Part shown: positions 44,461 through 52,435 of the stretch, piece by piece
How the letters are laid out: the number at the start of each line of letters is the position of its first letter
How positions within the stretch are numbered: position 1 is the first letter of the stretch
DNA from: Coralloluteibacterium thermophilum
Lineage (GTDB): Bacteria > Pseudomonadota > Gammaproteobacteria > Xanthomonadales > Xanthomonadaceae
DNA: 64,000 nt
Direction: 5' to 3'
Assembly (NCBI RefSeq): GCF_042654365.1
Contig: NZ_JBHSGG010000043.1
Location: 1 to 64,000 of the forward strand
Notes under the pieces: generated by a model
Database searches by the model: none
Seen by the model: only the letters and a program-made list of their open reading frames with translations
What the model was told of the DNA's origin: nothing
Translations under genes and position numbers: made by a program

Positions 44461-46299
44461 TCACCAGATCAGGTTGACCATCAGCACCACGACCACGAAG
44501 TAGATCAGCATCAGCGGCGCGCCGATGCGCAGGTAGTCGCGGCTGGAGTAGCCGCCCGGGGCGGAGACCATCGCCAGCACCGGGTTGGAGGCCGAGAGGA
44601 AGTTGTTCGCGGCGGAGAGCGCGACCACCATCGCGAACACGCTGGGATTGCCGCCCACCGCAAGCGCCAGGTTGATCGCCAGCGGCACCATCACCACGGT
44701 CGCGCCCACGTTGGTGATGACCATCGCGAAGAGCGTGGTGAGGAGCGCCAGCGCCAGTTCGAAGGTCCACACCGGCATGTCGTCGGGCAGGCGTTCGAGC
44801 ACGCCCTGGGTCAGCCAGGCGGCGGCGCCGGTCGAGTCCATGGCCCAGCCCAGCGGGATGAGGCAGGCCATGATGAACACCGTCTTCCAGTTCACCGAGG
44901 CGTAGGCCTCGTCCATGTTGAGGACGCCGCCGACCAGCATGGCGGCGGCCCCCGCCATCAGCGCCACCGGCACCGGGATCTGCGCCGAGAGCGCCAGCGC
45001 CATGGCCGCGGCGAAGATGCCCAGCGCCATCCACAGCTTGTGCGGGCGCTGCTCCTCCTTGGGGTAGTCGGTGACCACCACGAAGTCGCGCTTGGAGGCG
45101 GCCTGGGCGAGGTCGGTCCAGATGCTGTGGAAGACCAGCAGGTCGCCCGCGCGGATGGCCAGCCGGCGCAGGTCCTCGCGGAACACCTCGTTGTCGCGGT
45201 TGACCGCCAGCACGCTGATGCCCCAGCGCTTGCGCATGCGCAGGTCGGCGACGGTCTGGCCGATGAAGGAGGAGTTCGGCGGCACCACCGCCTCGGAGAT
45301 GCCCGCGCGGCTGGGATTGAAGAGGTCGCCGAAGTTGCGCAGGCGGGCGCTGACCCGGAGCAGGTTGTTCTGCGCGTAGTCGTGGATCGCCTGCCGGCTG
45401 CCCATCACGCCGAGCACGCTGCCGACCCACAGCATCTCGTCGGCCGGCGGCGCCAGGCGCGCGGTCTGCCCGCTCTTGAGCGCCAGGAACAGAGGCGCGC
45501 CGTGCTGCGCCTCGGCCTCGCCGATCGACATGCCCACCAGCGGGCTCTCGGCGGTCACGGTGAGTTCGAACAGCTCGCCCTCGATGCCGTAGGTCTGCGA
45601 GAAGTAGCTCTCGGTGCGCGCCGGGGTCGCGCTCTTGTCGGCCGCCACCTCCAGCCAGCGGCCCCCGAAGAAGCGGAAGTAGGCGAGCGACGCGGCGAGC
45701 AGCGCCAGGCCGACCGGCATCGGCGCGAACATCGCGAACGGGACCAGGGTGGTCGCGCCCGAGGGCAGGTTGTCGTTGGCGTGCAGCAGCAGGTCGTTGA
45801 GCAGGATCAGCGGCGAGTTACCGACCATGGTCAGGCTGCCGCCCATCACGACGGCGGCGCCGATCGGCAGCAGCAGGCGCGACAGCGACAGGCCCGTGCG
45901 GTTCGACAGGCGCGAGGTGACCGGCAGGAACAGCGACATCACCGCGGGGTTCTGCATCGACGAGGAGATCGCGCCGGCGATCGCCGAGGTCATGAGGATG
46001 AGCCGCTCCTCCATGCCCCTGGACTTGCGCAGCAGCCACACCGCGAGGCGGTTCAGCGCACCGGTGCGGTCGAGCCCCGCGCCGAGGATCATGGTGGCCA
46101 TCACGCTGATGACCGCGTTGCCGGCGAAGCCCGCGAACAGGCGCTCCGCCGGCACCAGCCCGAGCAGCCCGAGGGCGATGAGCACGACCAGCGCGGTGAG
46201 GTCGGCGCGGACACGCTCGGTCATGAACATCGCCATGGTGAACCCCACCAGGCCGAACACCAGCAGCATGTCGTTGGTGAGCGTCAGGCTCTCGTCCAT
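44461..46299 (-). CDS. SLC13/DASS-type transporter with two TrkA-C (RCK_C) domains
   Basis: The 612-residue membrane protein belongs to the ion transporter superfamily that includes divalent-anion:sodium symporters. Helices occupy about 1-200 and 400-612. ISSSMQNPAVMSLFLPV and GGSLTMVGNSPLILLNDL form one helix-hairpin unit, and MVITNVGATVVMVPLAINLAL the inverted repeat. Between them lie two cytoplasmic TrkA-C-like domains (about 220-390, e.g. SPLVGMSIGEAEAQHGAPLF and SSFIGQTVADLRMRKRWGISVLAVNR). The TrkA-C pair in the middle suggests ligand gating. Possible substrates include sulfate, dicarboxylate or citrate; none is shown. It follows trmB after 30 bp. Confidence 0.88.
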   Translation of the reverse strand: MDESLTLTNDMLLVFGLVGFTMAMFMTERVRADLTALVVLIALGLLGLVPAERLFAGFAGNAVISVMATMILGAGLDRTGALNRLAVWLLRKSRGMEERLILMTSAIAGAISSSMQNPAVMSLFLPVTSRLSNRTGLSLSRLLLPIGAAVVMGGSLTMVGNSPLILLNDLLLHANDNLPSGATTLVPFAMFAPMPVGLALLAASLAYFRFFGGRWLEVAADKSATPARTESYFSQTYGIEGELFELTVTAESPLVGMSIGEAEAQHGAPLFLALKSGQTARLAPPADEMLWVGSVLGVMGSRQAIHDYAQNNLLRVSARLRNFGDLFNPSRAGISEAVVPPNSSFIGQTVADLRMRKRWGISVLAVNRDNEVFREDLRRLAIRAGDLLVFHSIWTDLAQAASKRDFVVVTDYPKEEQRPHKLWMALGIFAAAMALALSAQIPVPVALMAGAAAMLVGGVLNMDEAYASVNWKTVFIMACLIPLGWAMDSTGAAAWLTQGVLERLPDDMPVWTFELALALLTTLFAMVITNVGATVVMVPLAINLALAVGGNPSVFAMVVALSAANNFLSASNPVLAMVSAPGGYSSRDYLRIGAPLMLIYFVVVVLMVNLIW

Positions 46300-46329
46300 G
46301 TCCGCGCGCGTGTCCTCGTTCTCTCGCCG

Positions 46330-47100
46330 TCAGGGCACCCGGTCGCAGACGATGTCCCAGACCCCGTGGCCGAGGGCCAGGCCGCGCCGCTCGAAGTGGG
46401 TCTCGGGACGCCAGGGCGGCCTCGGCACGGTTCCGCCGGGGCCGGCCCGGTTGCGCAGCCGCGGTTCCGCGGCCAGCGCCTCGTGCATGTGTTCGGCGTA
46501 GGGCGCCCAGTCGGTCGCCAGGTGCAGCCGCCCGTTGGGCGCCAGCTTGTCGGCGACCAGGGCGAGGAAGCCCGGCTGGACGAGGCGGCGCTTGTGGTGG
46601 CGCTTCTTGTGCCAGGGATCGGGAAACCAGATGCGCACCTCGTCGAGCGTGCCGTCGGCGATCTCGTCGCGCAGCACCTCCACCGCGTCGTGGCAGTACA
46701 CCCGGACGTTTCCGGTGCCGTCCTCGCCCAGGCCCAGCAGCAGGCGGCCGACGCCCGGCGCATGCACCTCGATGCCGATGAAGTCGCGCTCCGGGTCCTG
46801 CGGTGCCCACCAGCGCAGCGCCTCGCCGTTGCCGAAGCCGATCTCCAGCACCCGCGGCGCGCTGCGGCCGAACACCGCGTCGAAGTCGCGCGGGGTGCCG
46901 GCGTACTCCAGGCCCAGCCGTGGCCAGTGGGCCTGCATGGCACGCTCCTGGCCCGGGGTCAGGCGCCCTTGGCGCAGGACGAAACTGCGCACCTCGCGGC
47001 GCCCCGGCGTCGGCGTGAACGGCTTGCGCGCCGGGCCGGGCAGGCCCTCGGCCGCCTCGTCCGGGTCCTCTGCGCTCGGGTCGTCCGGCCGCACCGTCAT
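46330..47100 (-). CDS. trmB: tRNA (guanine-N7-)-methyltransferase
   Basis: TrmB forms m7G46 in tRNA using S-adenosylmethionine. The 256 residues contain PRVLEIGFGNGEALRWWA (SAM-binding), FIGIEVHAPGVGRLL and the RIWFPDPWHKKRHHKRRLVQPGFL block with the catalytic Asp and the PDPWxKxRHxKRR signature. The C-terminal part has THFERRGLALGHGVWDI, also family-specific. The ATG overlaps the thiG stop, so it is probably in one operon with thiSG. Confidence 0.95.
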   Translation of the reverse strand: MTVRPDDPSAEDPDEAAEGLPGPARKPFTPTPGRREVRSFVLRQGRLTPGQERAMQAHWPRLGLEYAGTPRDFDAVFGRSAPRVLEIGFGNGEALRWWAPQDPERDFIGIEVHAPGVGRLLLGLGEDGTGNVRVYCHDAVEVLRDEIADGTLDEVRIWFPDPWHKKRHHKRRLVQPGFLALVADKLAPNGRLHLATDWAPYAEHMHEALAAEPRLRNRAGPGGTVPRPPWRPETHFERRGLALGHGVWDIVCDRVP

Positions 47101-47900
47101 CAGAGGGAGAGCCCGTCCAGCGGCGACGAGGCGCTCGCGTGGCGTCGGCGCGGGATGCGGCCGGCCAGGAAGGCCTCGCGCCCGGCGACGACCGCATGGC
47201 GCATCGCCGTGGCCATGCGGACCGGGTCGCGCGCGCCGGCGATCGCGGTGTTCATCAGCACGCCGTCGCAGCCCAGCTCCATGGCGATGGCCGCGTCTGA
47301 CGCGGTGCCGACGCCGGCGTCCACGATGATCGGCACCTTCGCGTTCTCGACGATCTCGAGCAGGCTCCAGCGGTTCTGGATGCCCAGGCCGGAGCCGATC
47401 GGCGCCGCCAGCGGCATGACCGCCACGCAGCCGATCTCCTCAAGGCGCTTGGCGAGGATGGGATCGTCCGAGGTGTAGACCATCACCTCGAAGCCGTCCG
47501 CCACCAGCGTCTCGGCGGCGGACAGGGTCTGCACGACGTCGGGGTACAGCGTCCTCTGGTCGCCCAGGACCTCGAGCTTGACGAGGTTGTGGCCGTCCAG
47601 CAGCTCGCGCGCGAGGCGGCAGGTGCGGACCGCCTCCTCGGCGGTGTAGCAGCCGGCGGTGTTCGGGAGGATGGTGAAGCGGTCCGGCGGCAGCGCGTCC
47701 AGCAGGTTCGGCGCGTCGGCGTCCTGGCCGATGTTGCTGCGGCGGATGGCGACGGTGACGATCTCCGCGCCCGCCGCCTCGGTGGCGCGACGGGTCTCGT
47801 CGAAGTCCTTGAACTTGCCGGTTCCGGTCAGCAGGCGCGAGCGGAAGCGTCGGGTGCCGACCTGGAGGAGGTCGGCGGCATCGGGGGCGATTTCTGGCAT
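47100..47900 (-). CDS. thiG: Thiazole synthase ThiG
   Basis: ThiG makes the thiazole phosphate of thiamine from DXP, dehydroglycine and ThiS thiocarboxylate. The 266 residues show RFRSRLLTGTGKFKDF at the start, NTAGCYTAEEAVRTCRLARELLDGHNLVKLEVLGD with the catalytic Lys near 100, and PLAAPIGSGLGIQNRWSLLEI followed by VDAGVGTASDAAIAMELGCDGVLMNTAIAGA. thiS lies 71 bp upstream on the same strand. No TPP riboswitch motif was found before thiS. Confidence 0.96.
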   Translation of the reverse strand: MPEIAPDAADLLQVGTRRFRSRLLTGTGKFKDFDETRRATEAAGAEIVTVAIRRSNIGQDADAPNLLDALPPDRFTILPNTAGCYTAEEAVRTCRLARELLDGHNLVKLEVLGDQRTLYPDVVQTLSAAETLVADGFEVMVYTSDDPILAKRLEEIGCVAVMPLAAPIGSGLGIQNRWSLLEIVENAKVPIIVDAGVGTASDAAIAMELGCDGVLMNTAIAGARDPVRMATAMRHAVVAGREAFLAGRIPRRRHASASSPLDGLSL

Positions 47901-47971
47901 CGGGGGATTATGGCCGATGCGGCCGGGGGATGAACCCCATCGCGCACGCCGCGGCGGATGGCCGCCGTCGT

Positions 47972-48172
47972 TCAGCCGCCGCCGATGGCGCTGACGATCT
48001 CCACGCGGTCGCCTTCGGCAAGCCGGTGCTCGCCGTGGCGGCTGCGCGGGACGATCTCGCGGTTCACCTCGACCGCCACCCGGCGCCCGGCGAGGCCGGC
48101 CTGCTCGAGCAGCTGCGCCACGGTGGCGTCGGGCGGGGTGTCCAGGGGGGTGCCGTTGAGAGTGATCTGCAT
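47972..48172 (-). CDS. thiS: Sulfur carrier protein ThiS
   Basis: ThiS carries sulfur as a C-terminal thiocarboxylate for thiazole synthesis. From ATG 48172 it is 66 residues, MQITLNGTPLDTPPDATVAQ at the start and SAIGGG at the end; the terminal Gly-Gly is required. The ubiquitin-like fold is supported by VAVEVNREIVPRSRHGEHRLAEGDRVEIV. A longer in-frame start (48301) would add 43 unrelated residues and is unlikely. It is the first gene of thiS-thiG-trmB-SLC13. Confidence 0.95.
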   Translation of the reverse strand: MQITLNGTPLDTPPDATVAQLLEQAGLAGRRVAVEVNREIVPRSRHGEHRLAEGDRVEIVSAIGGG

Positions 48173-48304
48173 GGGCGGAAGTCTACGGCGTGCCGTGCAC
48201 TTCGGGGCGAGCGCAGGGCAGCCTTTGAGGCGCGTCGGGAGAGCAGGGCGCAGCGCAGGCCGGGCGTCCGGGCCGGGTGGGCGCCGCACCGTGCGCGGCA
48301 ACGA

Positions 48305-48333
48305 TTGAGCCGCGCCGCGGCTGGCAGTAGACT
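48305..48333 (+). promoter_or_regulatory. Promoter of tRNA-Gly(CCC)
   Basis: TTGAGC (48305-48310) and TAGACT (48328-48333) are 17 bp apart and 11 bp before the tRNA. The G+C-rich stretch CGCCGCCC between -10 and start is typical of stable-RNA promoters. Confidence 0.6.
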
Positions 48334-48344
48334 CGCCGCCCGAC

Positions 48345-48418
48345 GCGGGTGTAGCTCAATGGTAGAGCTGTAGCTTCCCAAGCTACTGACGAGGGTTCGA
48401 TTCCCTTCACCCGCTCCA
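48345..48418 (+). tRNA. tRNA-Gly (anticodon CCC)
   Basis: The 74-nt sequence folds into a cloverleaf. The 7-bp acceptor stem is GCGGGTG with CACCCGC, the D-arm is GCTC/GAGC, and the anticodon stem GTAGC/GCTAC encloses loop TTCCCAA with anticodon CCC. The T-arm is GAGGG TTCGATT CCCTT, and the CCA end is encoded. The 3' part is the likely attachment site of the downstream mobile element, because an integrase gene starts 224 bp after it. Confidence 0.95.
48395..48418 (+). other. Likely left attachment site (attL core) in the tRNA 3' end
   Basis: P4-type integrases usually recombine within the T-arm and 3' end of a tRNA gene, keeping the tRNA intact. The core would fall within this T-arm/acceptor segment. 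The exact crossover needs the matching attR or an uninterrupted strain. Confidence 0.45.
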
Positions 48419-48424
48419 GTTTAG

Positions 48425-48552
48425 GTTCCATGGAAATCCAAGGAGTTCCATAAACCACTGTCAGCAAAGAATTTTTTGCTAGGCAGGCGTCCAGTGAGAG
48501 CCACCGAAAGCCACCCGAAGCTACGACTTTTAAGTCCAAGCATAAGTCCAAG
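48425..48552 (+). repeat. Cluster of short direct and inverted repeats before the integrase
   Basis: TTCCATGGAA at 48426-48435 is a perfect palindrome, and TTCCAT recurs at 48447. Around 48500-48522 the phrases GCCACCGAA and GCCACCCGAA repeat. TAAGTCCAAG occurs twice, at 48531-48540 and 48543-48552, separated by CA. Such repeats beside an integrase gene commonly are arm-type integrase or excisionase binding sites; this role is inferred. Confidence 0.5.
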
Positions 48553-48641
48553 TAAGCGGGTGGGTCCGGGTCCGGTTTGTTGCTGGGGCGGAGCGGGCCA
48601 TGCGAAGAGGATCTGACTCCTGACTCTGTTCAGGAGCAGAC

Positions 48642-50546
48642 ATGGCACTCACCGATGCAGTCGTCCGGCACGCCAAGGCCACCGGAAAGGACTACACCCT
48701 CCCTGACTTCGACGGCCTCACGCTGTCCGTCTCCGCGGCCGGCACCAAGGCTTGGTTCTTTCGCTACTACTGGCTGGGCCGGCAGAAGCGGATGTCCTTC
48801 GGGCACTACCCCGAGATCGGTCTGCGCGAGGCGCGCCTCGAACGGGACAAGGCGCGCGCCTTGGTCGCCAAGGGCATCAACCCGCAGCGTCAGCGCACCC
48901 AGGATCGGCGCCTGGCGACCGATGCCGAGCAGTACACGTTCCAAGCGGTCTACGACAAGTGGTTCGCGTTCCGCCAGCAGAGCCGTCTGAAGAAGACCGG
49001 GCGCAACGTCACCCTCGGGACGCTCCCACGCATCTTCAGCAACGACGTCCTCCCGTCGCTGCGCAAGCGCTCGGTCTATGAGATCAACCGCGCTGACCTG
49101 CTCGGAATCGTTGGGCGGATCGAGAAGCGCGGTGCGCCGTCGATCGCCGAGAAGGTCCGGACCTGGCTCAACCAGCTCTTTCGGTACGCGCTGGTGATCG
49201 TACCGGGCCTGGAGCGCAACCCGGCCTCCGACCTGGATGTGGTCGCCATGCCGGCGCCGCCCGTGCGCCACAACCCGTTCCTGCGCATGCCCGAGCTGCC
49301 CGAGTTCCTGCAACTGCTGCGCAAGTACCCCGGCCGGCTGCAGACTCAGGTTGGCGTTCGCATGCTGTTTCTGACCGGCGTGCGCACGGGCGAGCTGCGG
49401 CTGGCGACCCCCGATCAGTTCCACCTCGATGACGGCCTGTGGATCATCCCGCCTGACGTCGTGAAGCAGCTCGAACTGAAGATGCAGAAGGAGAACCTGC
49501 GCACGGAGGACATCCCGCCCTACATCGTGCCGCTGTCCGTACAGGCGGTCGAGATCGTCCGGCACATGCTCGACCGGCTCAAGCCTGCGCAGAAGTACCT
49601 CTTCCCGGGCGCCAAGTGCCTGAAGCAGCGCATCAGCGAGAACACGCTCAACGGCGCGATCAAGCGCCTGGGATATGCCGGTCGGCTCACCGGCCACGGC
49701 ATCCGCGCCACGATCTCGACGGCCCTCAACGAACTGGGCTATCCGGACAAGTGGATCGACGCGCAGCTTTCCCACGTCGATCCGAACCCGGTCCGTAGGA
49801 CCTACAACCATGCCGAGTACGTCGACCAGCGCCGGCACATGATGCAGGACTGGGCCGATCGGCTGGACCTGCTCGAACAGGGCGAGATCGAGGCGGCCTG
49901 CAATCCCCTGAACATCCAACTGGAAGGCTTGCCCGTCCTGGAGGCGGGCATGAACCTGCAGGCTCCGCTGGCGAGTGCGGAGACGCAGAAGCTGGTGCTG
50001 TCCAAGCCCGCTGCCGTTGCCGCTGCGCCGCAGCCCGTCCAGGTGCAGGCCGTCCCGGTGCGACGGCTGTCCGCGGTACGGGCGCCCAAGACCGAACCGG
50101 CCATCTCCAACGTCCAGCGCGAGCGCATGATCCTGCTCGATATCCTGGAATCACCCCACAACCTCTCGGTGGCCGACTACGCCAAGCTCGCCGGCAAGTC
50201 GCGTCGCTGGATCACCTATGAGGTCACGGCCGGCAACCTGTTGTCGATCAGCTTGGGCAACCGCGGGCAGCGCGTGCCCGACTGGCAGCTCGATCCGCTC
50301 AAGCGCCGCTTGGTACAGGCCGTCTTCAAGCAGACCGCGCGGGGCGTAGACCCGTGGGAGATCTATCACGCGCTCATGCAACCGTGCGCCGAGTTCGGCG
50401 GCGAGTCGGCCGTCGAGGCGGTCACCGCCGAGAATCTGGGGGTAGCGGTCAAGGCGGTCTGTCGCACGCTCGCCATGCAGGTGTTCGATGGCCCCGTTCC
50501 ACACCGCGAGGGCTATCGGTCTACGCGACCGTCTGCCCTCGTCTGA
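48642..50546 (+). CDS. P4-type tyrosine integrase with extra C-terminal antitoxin-like domain
   Basis: The 634-residue protein starts with a DUF4102 arm-binding domain (about 1-90), then a core-binding segment and the catalytic domain. Catalytic residues are R248 (TGVRTGE), H352-x-x-R355 (HGIRAT), H378 (QLSHVD) and Y388 (RTYNHAEY). After Q420 the sequence continues with an Ala/Pro/Val/Gln linker. A domain of about 130 residues follows: SNVQRERMILLDILESPHNL, VADYAKLAGKSRRWITYEVTAGNLLSI (HTH-like), then VPDWQLD and DPWEIYHALMQP. The last part resembles the MbcA/ParS/Xre antitoxin fold. Normal P4 integrases end near 400. AGGAG lies 5 nt before the ATG. Confidence 0.93.
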   Translation: MALTDAVVRHAKATGKDYTLPDFDGLTLSVSAAGTKAWFFRYYWLGRQKRMSFGHYPEIGLREARLERDKARALVAKGINPQRQRTQDRRLATDAEQYTFQAVYDKWFAFRQQSRLKKTGRNVTLGTLPRIFSNDVLPSLRKRSVYEINRADLLGIVGRIEKRGAPSIAEKVRTWLNQLFRYALVIVPGLERNPASDLDVVAMPAPPVRHNPFLRMPELPEFLQLLRKYPGRLQTQVGVRMLFLTGVRTGELRLATPDQFHLDDGLWIIPPDVVKQLELKMQKENLRTEDIPPYIVPLSVQAVEIVRHMLDRLKPAQKYLFPGAKCLKQRISENTLNGAIKRLGYAGRLTGHGIRATISTALNELGYPDKWIDAQLSHVDPNPVRRTYNHAEYVDQRRHMMQDWADRLDLLEQGEIEAACNPLNIQLEGLPVLEAGMNLQAPLASAETQKLVLSKPAAVAAAPQPVQVQAVPVRRLSAVRAPKTEPAISNVQRERMILLDILESPHNLSVADYAKLAGKSRRWITYEVTAGNLLSISLGNRGQRVPDWQLDPLKRRLVQAVFKQTARGVDPWEIYHALMQPCAEFGGESAVEAVTAENLGVAVKAVCRTLAMQVFDGPVPHREGYRSTRPSALV

Positions 50547-51126
50547 GGAAGCGCTCGATCGCGGGGGAGTTGCCGCGCTCGGGTCGGATCAGATGGGTTC
50601 CGACCCAGTGGGTGCTGTCCGTCAGCGGACGCATGATGACACCCCAGTTCCGCGACTGTTCGAGAAGCGGTCGCGGAGCGAGGCCGACCCCATAGCCGGC
50701 CGCCACCTGTACGGCCATCAGCTCAAACGAGGTCGACCGGCAGGGGTTCGCTGGCCGGGGGCCGAACAACGCTTCGGCGGCGTACGGACAGCACTCGAAC
50801 AAGGTGTACGTCCCGAGCTTCTCCACGGGAACCGCCGGATAGCTCAGCAAGGGTGATCGCTCTGGTAGGGCGACGGCCAGCTCATCCTGCCAAAGCAGGT
50901 CGATCTGCAGGTGTCGCACCGGGGCGGCACCCATCGCTATGCCGATGTCGTAGCGGCCGTCCTCCAATCCCTCGAAAAGGTCGGTCGCGGACGCCTCGTG
51001 CACAACGACAGGCGTTTCAGGTTCCTCAGCCCGCTGCAGGGCAAGCAATGATGCCAAGCGTGGCGACGACGGCACGCAGGATGTGACGCAGAGCTTAAGC
51101 GCAGAAGCTCGACAAAAGGCTTGCAT
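50521..51126 (-). pseudogene. LysR-type regulator remnant, effector domain only
   Basis: The reading frame encodes about 201 residues that match the C-terminal effector-binding half of LysR regulators: LKLCVTSCVPSSPRLASLLAL, RYDIGIAMGAAPVRHLQ, VALPERSPLLSYPAVPVEKLG and VAAGYGVGLAPRPLL. The N-terminal winged helix-turn-helix (about 85 residues) is absent, and I find no remnant of it in the 105 bp before the XRE gene. It overlaps the end of the integrase on the other strand. It could still be expressed as a short protein, but it is best read as a 5'-truncated gene, probably cut when the element was rearranged. Confidence 0.7.
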
Positions 51127-51181
51127 GAAGGCCCGTTAGGTCATGGCTTGAGGCGATGGTCGCAACCGCCATCATAAAATG

Positions 51182-51205
51182 AGTTAAATTTACCGTGGTT
51201 TAACT
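51182..51205. promoter_or_regulatory. Putative operator upstream of the XRE regulator
   Basis: AGTTAAA and TTTAACT form a 7-bp inverted repeat with a 10-bp gap, 26 bp before the XRE start codon. The half site GGTTTAACT occurs again at 51542-51550, just after the XRE gene. This spacing suits a dimeric HTH repressor; binding is not proven. Confidence 0.45.
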
Positions 51206-51231
51206 TGGAGCGCTGAACGACGCTTTTGCCG

Positions 51232-51525
51232 ATGCAGAAGCGCTCCGTCCAGCGAGGCCGCCCGGTCGGCACGACCACCTACGAGCCTGAGCCCGCGTTG
51301 GCGTTCGGACAGGCTGTTCGCGCTGCACGCCTGGAGCGAGGGATCGCCCAGGAAGAACTTGCAGCGGTGGCGGAAATCGATCGTTCGCACATCGGCAAGA
51401 TCGAGAGGGGCGAACATATGCCAACCTTGGCGTTGATCCTCAAAATCTCAAACGCGCTGCGCATGAGTGCGGCTGATTTGATGTCGACGACAGTAGCTAA
51501 CCTGCAATCGGGCAGAAAAACCTAA
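51232..51525 (+). CDS. XRE-family HTH transcriptional regulator
   Basis: The 97-residue protein has an N-terminal Arg-rich tail (QKRSVQRGRPVGTTTYEP), then a lambda-Cro-type HTH: LAFGQAVRAARLERGIAQEELAAVAEIDRSHIGKIERGEHMPTLALILKISNALRM. ATG 51232 is used; a TTG two codons earlier is possible. The upstream palindrome suggests autoregulation. It lies between a truncated and a complete LysR gene and is expressed away from the metal genes, so its target is not evident. Confidence 0.88.
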   Translation: MQKRSVQRGRPVGTTTYEPEPALAFGQAVRAARLERGIAQEELAAVAEIDRSHIGKIERGEHMPTLALILKISNALRMSAADLMSTTVANLQSGRKT

Positions 51526-51544
51526 GCCCAAGTGTCAACCCGGT

Positions 51545-52435
51545 TTAACTGTCCGGATGGGCGTGCAGGTACGTGAGGAACTGCTGTAATGCAACGCACG
51601 GCTCGTTACCCGCCAGGCGCAGCAGATAGGTTGTGAGCACGGCTGATTCGCTGGCTAGCGGCCGGACCACGATGTCTGGATGTTTGCAGAGCGCCATGCG
51701 GGTGGTGCTTGTAAACCCGACGCCGTAACCTGCAGATACCAGCGTGAGCATCATGTCCGACGAGCGTACATGCTCGACGACTTTCAGATCCTGCTCCAGC
51801 GTGCGAAGCAGCAGCGTCAGTTCGCGAGAACATCCCTCGTAGGTCTGCGGATCACACATGACCAGCGGATATCGGGCCAGTTCCTCGAGGGGTATCTCCT
51901 TGTACGCCAGTAGTGGGTGGTGCGTCGGGATCGCCGCGAGCAGCGTGTCGCGCCAGACGGGCTCGGCGCAGATGCCGTCCCCGACGTTGGCGGTATGCGC
52001 AAAGCCTGCCCTGAAGTCCCCCGCGCGAAGCCCCCGCAACTGTTCCTGCAGAGGCACTTCGCAGATACGTATCTCGATCTCCGGCGCATCTTCCCGAAAG
52101 CGCGCCAGGATCTCGGACAGGCGGGGGTCGATGGCGCCATCGGAGATGGCGATGCGCAAGCTCCCGCGATATCCGGTCGCGATCGCCCTGACGTTCTCGC
52201 CAGCCTGTTCCAGGAGCGCCAACACCCGACGAACTTCGTCGAGGTAGACGGTACCTGCTGCGGTCAGACGGGTGCCCCTTCGATTGCGATCAAAGAGCAC
52301 CACGCCTAGATCTTCTTCCAGCTCCTTGATTGTCCTCGACAAAGGAGATTGCTCGATGTGCAAACGCTCGGCTGCGTGCGTGAAGTTCAGCTCCTCACCT
52401 AGAACGACAAAACAGCGAAGGTGTCGCAGTTCCAT
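51545..52435 (-). CDS. LysR-family transcriptional regulator
   Basis: The 296 residues are a full LysR protein: the N-terminal winged HTH (MELRHLRCFVVLGEELNFTHAAERLHIEQSPLSRTIKELEEDLGVVLFDR) and the effector domain (GSLRIAISDGAIDPRLSEILARFRED; VSAGYGVGFTSTTRMALC). GGAG lies 8 nt before the ATG. It resembles the truncated LysR at 50521 in overall plan (CDPQTYEG versus CPYAAEALFG in the same place). It may control the flanking metal genes, but no divergent target promoter was recognised. Confidence 0.92.
   Translation of the reverse strand: MELRHLRCFVVLGEELNFTHAAERLHIEQSPLSRTIKELEEDLGVVLFDRNRRGTRLTAAGTVYLDEVRRVLALLEQAGENVRAIATGYRGSLRIAISDGAIDPRLSEILARFREDAPEIEIRICEVPLQEQLRGLRAGDFRAGFAHTANVGDGICAEPVWRDTLLAAIPTHHPLLAYKEIPLEELARYPLVMCDPQTYEGCSRELTLLLRTLEQDLKVVEHVRSSDMMLTLVSAGYGVGFTSTTRMALCKHPDIVVRPLASESAVLTTYLLRLAGNEPCVALQQFLTYLHAHPDS

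Noticed and set aside
44449..44462. GACGCCG/CGGCGTC palindrome between the Rieske and SLC13 genes as a terminator
   Set aside because: It has no loop or T tract and overlaps the stop codon of the convergent gene; too weak to call.
48173..48304. Possible TPP riboswitch upstream of thiS
   Set aside because: The typical CTGAGA and GATCTGGATAATGCC-type THI box segments are not present on the minus strand in this gap.
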